Shown here piece after piece: positions 7,194-11,890 of a stretch of 11,890 bases of DNA. A program made the translations under genes and the position numbers. Numbering within the stretch: position 1 is the first letter of the stretch; each line of letters starts with the position of its first letter. This DNA is from Eubacterium sp. (GTDB lineage: Bacteria; Bacillota_A; Clostridia; Lachnospirales; Lachnospiraceae): the NCBI GenBank assembly GCA_023663915.1, contig JAMPGN010000137.1, positions 1-11,890 of the forward strand, given 5' to 3'. Under the pieces are notes generated by a model. That model was not told where the DNA came from, made no database searches, and worked only from the letters and a program-made list of their open reading frames with translations.

Positions 7194-8555
7194 ATGGCGG
7201 AGCAGGACAAAGAACAAAGCAGCATAAATCAAGATGCGGTCGAAGAGCAGGCAGAATATACTCCGCCGGTTCAGTCGGATTTCCTGCGGGAAACGATTAA
7301 ACAGAAGCCGGTCAATAAAAAAAAGCTTCTGCGCAGAACCGTGATCACGATAGCGATGGCTGTCGTGTTTGGTCTGGTGGCGTGCATCACGTTTCTGGTG
7401 TTAGAGCCGGTCATCAGCAACCGCCTTTATCCGGAAGAGGAGGCGCAGGAAGTGCAGTTTCCGGAGGAGACGGTGACGGAGGAAATGAAACCGGAAGACA
7501 TGCTGGTAGAAGAAGAGCCGGAAACGGTCGTGGAGGTGGTTCAGGCAGAACTGGAAGATGAGCAGATCGAAGAACTTTTATCCCAGGTGCAGTTTGGTCT
7601 GAGTGATTATTCTCTGCTTTATGAAGAAATGGCGGAATTAGCACAGTCGGCAGGGCGATCAGTGGTCACGGTTACGAGCGTGATCTCGGACGTGGACTGG
7701 TTTAATGATATCTATGAGAACGAGGCGTCGGCATCCGGCATTATCGTAGCAAACAACGGCAAATCGATTTTGATTCTGGTCAGTGCGGGGACGATCAGCG
7801 GTGCGGAAAGCCTTATCGTGACATTCTGTGATCAGGCAAAAGTAAACGCGGAATTGGTGCAGAAGGATAACACAACGGGGCTTGCGATTCTTTCTGTGCC
7901 TCTCGTGGAGATCGAAGAAGAGACGATGGACGTAATTGACATTGCGCAGCTTGGCAGCTCCAACAATAGCAGCCTGCTGGGATCGCCCGTAATTGCACTT
8001 GGTAGTCCCATGGGAACAAGCGGTTCGATATGTTATGGAGTAATTACTTCTGCGGGAACGGTGATTGACTATCCGGATTCCGCTTACAAGACGATTACGA
8101 CGGATATTTACGGGAGTCGCAACGCGACAGGCGTACTTGTCAATCTCAAGGGCATGGTGATTGGTATTATCGACAACGTAAATACGAGTAATGATATGGG
8201 GAATCTGTTGACTGCTTATGGAATATCGGAGTTGAAGAGGACGATTGAGAAAATGTCCAATGACAAGGAAAGGGCATATCTCGGTATCCATGGCGCGGAT
8301 GTACCGAAAGAGGCAGCAGAAGAACTCGATATTCCACAAGGTGCATACATTAAAGAAATCGAGATGGATTCACCGGCGATGCTGGCAGGAATCCAAAGTG
8401 GCGATGTGGTCGTGCGGATCAATGAGACACCGATCACGACATATAACGAACTTCTGACAATTCTGTATAATGCGAACCCGGAAGATGCACTGACATTCGT
8501 GCTGATGAGACAGGGTCGCGAGATGAGTACGGAAGTGACACTTGGGAGATGGTAG
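7194..8555 (+). CDS. Membrane-anchored HtrA/DegP-like protein with PDZ domain, predicted pseudoprotease
   Basis: This 453-residue protein has a cytoplasmic N-terminus of about 45 residues, a basic stop-transfer patch (K-K-K-L-L-R-R), one membrane helix (about 48-70), a very acidic Glu/Pro-rich linker (about 80-130), a trypsin-like S1C domain (about 150-345) and a C-terminal PDZ domain (about 358-450). The domain aligns well with HtrA (A-S-G-I-I near its start, G-S-P-V-I-A-L-G-S-P-M-G, V-N-L-K-G-M-V-I-G-I), but the triad is gone: the His position is Gly199, the Asp position Gly229 (T-G-L-A-I-L for T-D-L-A-V-L) and the nucleophile Ala311 (N-A-T-G-V-L for N-S-G-G-P-L). It should therefore not cleave protein and may act as an envelope scaffold or peptide-binding sensor. 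The ATG at 7194 has GGGAG eight bases upstream; the ATG at 7188 is only two bases from it and is less likely. Confidence 0.88.
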   Translation: MAEQDKEQSSINQDAVEEQAEYTPPVQSDFLRETIKQKPVNKKKLLRRTVITIAMAVVFGLVACITFLVLEPVISNRLYPEEEAQEVQFPEETVTEEMKPEDMLVEEEPETVVEVVQAELEDEQIEELLSQVQFGLSDYSLLYEEMAELAQSAGRSVVTVTSVISDVDWFNDIYENEASASGIIVANNGKSILILVSAGTISGAESLIVTFCDQAKVNAELVQKDNTTGLAILSVPLVEIEEETMDVIDIAQLGSSNNSSLLGSPVIALGSPMGTSGSICYGVITSAGTVIDYPDSAYKTITTDIYGSRNATGVLVNLKGMVIGIIDNVNTSNDMGNLLTAYGISELKRTIEKMSNDKERAYLGIHGADVPKEAAEELDIPQGAYIKEIEMDSPAMLAGIQSGDVVVRINETPITTYNELLTILYNANPEDALTFVLMRQGREMSTEVTLGRW

Positions 8556-8650
8556 GATGCAGAGGAGTAAAATTCGGGAATAGAAGCCGGTAACAGCGGG
8601 TGATAGCATGAAATCTTAGAGATAAAACGATGCAGTAAAGGAGATCGATT

Positions 8651-9595
8651 ATGAAATATATCAAAGAGTATAAAGAGGGAGACAGAGTATTTGATATCTA
8701 TCTGTGCAAACATAAGCAGTCGGCGGTTACGAAAAATGGCAAACCCTATGACAATGTGATTTTACAGGATAAGACGGGTACGATTGATGCCAAGGTATGG
8801 GACCCGAATAATGCGGGAATTGAAGATTTTGACAGTCTAGATTACATAGAAGTATATGGAGAGGTGACGAGTTTTCAAGGGGCTTTCCAGATCAATGTGA
8901 AACGTATCCGCAAATGCCGTGAGGGGGAATATGACCCCGCCGACTATCTTCCCGTCAGCAAATATCTGATCGATGATATGATGTGTGAATTGCTGGGACT
9001 GATTGACACCATCGGGAATCCTTATCTGAGAAAATTGCTGCGTGCCTTCTTCGTGGAAGACAAAGAATTTATCAAGGCGTTTCGCCAGTCTTCGGCGGCA
9101 AAGACCGTACATCACGGTTTTGTGGGAGGCTTGTTACAGCATACGCTGGCGGTGGCAAAACTGTGCGATTACTTTTGTACACAATATCCCATTTTGAACA
9201 GGGATTTGCTGTTAGCGTCGGCGGTTTGTCATGACATTGGAAAGACAAAAGAACTTTCACTTTTCCCGCAGAACGATTATACGGATGATGGACAGTTCTT
9301 GGGGCATATCGTGATCGGCAGCGAGATGGTAGGGGAGAAGATTAAGACAATTGATGGATTTCCGATGATACTTGCCAATGAGTTAAAGCATTGTATTTTG
9401 TCCCATCACGGGGAATATGAGTTCGGCTCTCCCAAAAAGCCCGCGATCGTGGAGGCGGTGGCATTGAGTTTTGCCGATAATACCGATGCCAAGATGGAGA
9501 CTTTTACGGAACTTTTGGAAAATAGCAATGAGGCGGGATGGCTTGGTTATAATAGACTGTTTGAGTCGAATGTGAGAGGGACAAAATTAGAGTAG
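8651..9595 (+). CDS. yhaM: 3'-5' exoribonuclease YhaM family (OB fold plus HD domain)
   Basis: This 314-residue protein has the length and domain order of YhaM. Residues about 1-90 form an OB-fold nucleic-acid-binding domain (L-Q-D-K-T-G-T-I-D-A-K-V-W at 38-50), followed by an HD metal-dependent phosphohydrolase domain at about 150-310. Metal ligands visible are His164 (Q-H-T-L-A-V), the His194-Asp195 doublet (C-H-D-I-G-K), His219, His252-His253 (S-H-H-G-E-Y) and Asp276 (F-A-D-N-T-D). YhaM homologues in Bacillus and Streptococcus trim RNA from the 3' end with Mn2+, often removing only a few nucleotides; the enzyme is cytosolic. AAAGGAG at 8637-8643 is placed seven bases before the ATG. The 95-base gap from the HtrA-like gene shows no terminator or obvious promoter, so read-through from the upstream promoter is plausible. 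Confidence 0.93.
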   Translation: MKYIKEYKEGDRVFDIYLCKHKQSAVTKNGKPYDNVILQDKTGTIDAKVWDPNNAGIEDFDSLDYIEVYGEVTSFQGAFQINVKRIRKCREGEYDPADYLPVSKYLIDDMMCELLGLIDTIGNPYLRKLLRAFFVEDKEFIKAFRQSSAAKTVHHGFVGGLLQHTLAVAKLCDYFCTQYPILNRDLLLASAVCHDIGKTKELSLFPQNDYTDDGQFLGHIVIGSEMVGEKIKTIDGFPMILANELKHCILSHHGEYEFGSPKKPAIVEAVALSFADNTDAKMETFTELLENSNEAGWLGYNRLFESNVRGTKLE

Positions 9596-9672
9596 GGAAT
9601 CTGAAAGGGAAATGGAAAATAATCGGATTCTGGCTTTGAATGTGGCATAGGACAGATGGAGTAAGGCAGCGT

Positions 9673-11187
9673 ATGAAAAATGAAAAATATCAGAAGAATG
9701 ATATTGTCACGGTCACGATAGAGGATATTGGAAATGACGGTGAGGGAATCGGTAAGGCTGACGGGTATACCCTTTTTGTAAAAGATGCGGTGATTGGTGA
9801 TACGGTTGAGGCGCGAATTACCAAGTGCAAGAAAAATTACGGTTATGCGAGAGTGGAGAAGGTGATAGCACCTTCTTCTTTTCGTGTGGAACCGAAGTGC
9901 ATATTCCATAGACAGTGTGGCGGATGCCAGATTCAGGCAATGAGCTATGCAAGACAGCTTGTGTATAAGCAGGATAAAGTACGCAATAACTTGCTTCGCA
10001 TCGGCGGATTTGTGGCGGAGCAGATTGATGCGGTGACAGAGCCGATCATCGGCATGGAAGAGCCGTGGCATTATCGCAACAAGGCACAGTATCCGGTAGG
10101 ATATGATAAAAACGGGAATCTCGTCACGGGGTTTTATGCGGGCAGGACACATGACATCATAGCCAATACCGACTGTGCGCTGGGCGTGCCGGAGAATCAA
10201 GAAATTCTCGAAGCGGTTCTGGATTATATGCGGGAAAATAAGGTGTCTGCATACCGTGAGGCAAAAGGAACGGGACTTGTGCGGCATGTGCTGATACGCA
10301 CAGGTTTTCAGTCCGGGGAGATCATGGTCTGTGTCGTGATTAACGGGAAAAGACTACCGAAAGAAAGGCGGTTAATTGAGAAGCTAACGGAGTTAAGGTT
10401 TGTGGAAAAAGATGGAGAAGCGTCCGGTGGTAACGGTGCGGTAAATAACGGGAATGTACATAGAAGGGTGACAAGTATTTCTGTCAGTGTGAATACAGAG
10501 AAGACAAATGTAATCATGGGGAAAGAGATACGTGTGCTGTGGGGACAGGACAGGATTCACGATACCCTTGGTGGGATATCCTTTGCAATTTCACCGTTGT
10601 CCTTCTATCAGGTCAATCCGGTGCAGACGGAGAAACTTTATGAACTCGCGCTGGACTATGCGGGACTGACGGGAAAGGAGACCGTGTGGGATCTGTATTG
10701 CGGGATTGGGACGATATCACTTTTTATGGCGAAGAAGGCGAAGCAAGTTTACGGAGTGGAGGTTGTTCCGGAAGCGGTTGAGGATGCTAAGGAGAATGCC
10801 TGTGAGAATGGGATAGAGAACGTGCAGTTCTATGTGGGGAAGGCGGAGGAAGTATTACCGGCATTTTATGAGGGGAAGATGAGAGACGGAGTTTTGGTTT
10901 CTGGTGAGGATGGAGAAGGAATGTCGGATAGGCAGATGCGGCATCCGGATGTGATTGTGGTCGATCCGCCGCGCAAGGGATGTGATGAGAAATGTCTGGA
11001 GACGTTGATTGCCATGCAGCCGGAGCGGATCGTGTACGTGAGCTGTGATTCGGCTACATTGGCGAGAGACTTGAAAGTACTGTGCGCGGGCGGGTATGAG
11101 ATTAGGAAGGTGAGGGCGGTAGATCAGTTTGGGCAGGGGGTGCATGTCGAAAGTATCGTGCTGCTTTTCAACCTTCATACAAAATAG
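9673..11187 (+). CDS. rlmD: 23S rRNA (uracil-5-)-methyltransferase, RlmD/RumA (TrmA) family
   Basis: This 504-residue protein carries an N-terminal TRAM RNA-binding domain (about 5-65), four cysteines expected to hold a 4Fe-4S cluster (Cys76, Cys82 and Cys85 in C-G-G-C, and Cys168), and a C-terminal Rossmann methyltransferase. The SAM motif is D-L-Y-C-G-I-G at 340-346, the F-Y-Q-V-N motif is at 311-315, the D-P-P motif is at 431-433, and the catalytic nucleophile is Cys458 in V-S-C-D-S. The family methylates U1939 (RlmD), U747 (RlmC) or both in Gram-positive RlmCD; the target here is not certain. Two loops seem longer than usual, at about 243-265 and 401-424. The start at 9673 has TAAGG six bases upstream and opens directly into the TRAM domain; an in-frame ATG at 9640 has no binding site. 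Confidence 0.92.
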   Translation: MKNEKYQKNDIVTVTIEDIGNDGEGIGKADGYTLFVKDAVIGDTVEARITKCKKNYGYARVEKVIAPSSFRVEPKCIFHRQCGGCQIQAMSYARQLVYKQDKVRNNLLRIGGFVAEQIDAVTEPIIGMEEPWHYRNKAQYPVGYDKNGNLVTGFYAGRTHDIIANTDCALGVPENQEILEAVLDYMRENKVSAYREAKGTGLVRHVLIRTGFQSGEIMVCVVINGKRLPKERRLIEKLTELRFVEKDGEASGGNGAVNNGNVHRRVTSISVSVNTEKTNVIMGKEIRVLWGQDRIHDTLGGISFAISPLSFYQVNPVQTEKLYELALDYAGLTGKETVWDLYCGIGTISLFMAKKAKQVYGVEVVPEAVEDAKENACENGIENVQFYVGKAEEVLPAFYEGKMRDGVLVSGEDGEGMSDRQMRHPDVIVVDPPRKGCDEKCLETLIAMQPERIVYVSCDSATLARDLKVLCAGGYEIRKVRAVDQFGQGVHVESIVLLFNLHTK

Positions 11188-11233
11188 AATATTATTGCAT
11201 AGGTAAAGGAAAAATGTGGGATGATTCAAAATT

Positions 11234-11262
11234 TTTATTGTAGTAAAGATAGATATTATAAT
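11234..11262 (+). promoter_or_regulatory. Candidate promoter for the gene at the right edge
   Basis: A perfect TATAAT lies at 11257-11262 with a weak TTTATT 17 bases upstream, inside a very AT-rich stretch. A second possible -10, the extended form TGGTACAAT at 11287-11295, lies closer to the gene and also lacks a good -35. The region is AT-rich, so chance matches are likely; one of the two is needed because rlmD is 160 bases away and of different composition. Confidence 0.35.
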
Positions 11263-11347
11263 ATGCTGTCGGACAATAGAATAATATGGTACAATTAAAA
11301 GAAAAAATTGATAATATTTTTGAATTTACAGATGAGGAGAAGTAGAG

Positions 11348-11890
11348 ATGGCAGCAAAAGCAACAGTTAAATCGGTAGAACCTAATATTGCCGATTTGGC
11401 AAATGGTTGGTTGAAATCGTATCAATTGAATTATAAGTTAGAGCAGGAAACTTTAAATACAGAAATTGATACGGCTTTGAATGATTATTTTTCAAAAAAT
11501 GGCGGTGCGGGTGGAAATAGACCTGATTGTAAATTACTGCTTCAAGATAAAACCTTGAATTTCTACCCGATACTGATAGAGTACAAAGGATACAAAGAGA
11601 AACTTGTTAAACTTGCTCCAAATGGTCAAGTAGATAATAAAACAACAAAAAATGAACCAAATTTTAAGAATATTAATACTTATGCTGTAAATGGCGCTGT
11701 CCATTATGCGAATGCATTACTGCACCACACAAGCTACACCGATATTATTGCTATTGGAATGACTGGCTACAAAGATGACAATGGAAATCTGCAATACTCC
11801 ATCGGTGTTTACTATGTTTCCCAAAAAAATTTTGGTGTTGGACAAAAGATTGATGATTATTCTGATTTTTCCTTTCTTAGAAAAGAGAAT
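11348..11890 (+). CDS. Putative restriction-modification/defence enzyme, N-terminal PD-(D/E)XK nuclease part (3' end outside window)
   Basis: An open frame of 181 codons starts at ATG 11348, with AGGAG at 11335-11339 eight bases upstream, and runs off the window. It has a glutamate-containing helix (around Glu32-Glu39), then N-R-P-D at 57-60 and I-E-Y-K at 77-80, giving the PD-(17 residues)-E-Y-K signature of the PD-(D/E)XK nuclease fold. The surroundings fit: hydrophobic strands precede the EYK, and a later helix region (N-G-A-V-H-Y-A-N-A-L-L-H-H) and strand (Y-T-D-I-I-A-I-G) follow. From memory of the family, this N-terminus resembles the nuclease part of large single-chain enzymes fused to an N6-adenine methylase (type IIG/type I-like), but no methylase motif is inside the window. 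Codon choice is much more AT-rich than in rlmD, which suggests horizontal acquisition. The nuclease signature is seen; the full identity is inference. Confidence 0.7.
   Translation, partial: MAAKATVKSVEPNIADLANGWLKSYQLNYKLEQETLNTEIDTALNDYFSKNGGAGGNRPDCKLLLQDKTLNFYPILIEYKGYKEKLVKLAPNGQVDNKTTKNEPNFKNINTYAVNGAVHYANALLHHTSYTDIIAIGMTGYKDDNGNLQYSIGVYYVSQKNFGVGQKIDDYSDFSFLRKEN

Noticed and set aside
7659..8339. A 226-codon minus-strand frame inside the HtrA-like gene
   Set aside because: It shows no domain and is rich in Arg, His and Cys, and the plus-strand frame aligns with HtrA over its whole length.
8556..8650. Intergenic stretch between the HtrA-like gene and yhaM searched for a terminator or small RNA
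   Set aside because: No stable GC-rich stem with a T-run and no promoter-like pair was seen; only very short frames of fewer than ten codons occur.
9640..9672. Upstream in-frame ATG adding 11 residues to the RlmD-type protein
   Set aside because: There is no ribosome binding site before it, while the ATG at 9673 has TAAGG six bases upstream and leads directly into the TRAM domain.
9547..10287. A 246-codon reading frame on the minus strand, antisense to rlmD and the end of yhaM
   Set aside because: It overlaps a well-supported gene with all family motifs, has no recognisable domain, and its composition (rich in Cys, His, Arg, Ile) is typical of an antisense shadow.

Overview
The window looks like a chromosomal segment from an anaerobic Firmicute of class Clostridia, probably a Lachnospiraceae relative. 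This is an inference from the gene families, the GGAG-type ribosome binding sites, the moderate GC content and the close packing of the genes; no rRNA or other taxonomic marker is present.

Left part, plus strand (1-2497). The 3' end of an AIR-synthase-related (HypE/PurM-like) gene is followed, 15 bases after its stop, by an Lrp/AsnC-type regulator. The regulator overlaps a class I/II PLP aminotransferase by four bases, and the tRNA wobble methyltransferase gene trmL follows. The first three genes read as one operon; trmL may belong to it or stand alone.

Middle, minus strand (2494-7035). mutS2 is followed by an OmpR/PhoB-type response regulator and a membrane HAMP histidine kinase with very short gaps (18 and 24 bases), so the three are probably co-transcribed. 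The kinase gene ends tail-to-tail with trmL and overlaps it by four bases.

Right part, plus strand (7118-11187). A well-formed sigma-A-type promoter drives a membrane-anchored HtrA/DegP-like protein with a PDZ domain. All three catalytic triad positions are substituted, so it is predicted to be a pseudoprotease. A YhaM-type 3'-5' exoribonuclease (OB fold plus HD domain) and a 23S rRNA m5U methyltransferase of the RlmD/RumA family follow.

Right edge (11188-11890). Base composition becomes clearly more AT-rich, and a gene that runs off the window begins. Its N-terminus carries a PD-(D/E)XK nuclease signature and is probably the start of a restriction-modification or related defence enzyme. This edge is the likely boundary of an accessory island.

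Functional theme: several genes act on RNA or translation (trmL, mutS2, yhaM, rlmD) and sit beside an envelope-facing two-component system and an envelope pseudoprotease. No tRNA, rRNA, CRISPR array, insertion sequence or convincing intrinsic terminator was seen. No gene-free stretch exceeds 300 bases; the longest are 11188-11347 and 7036-7193.
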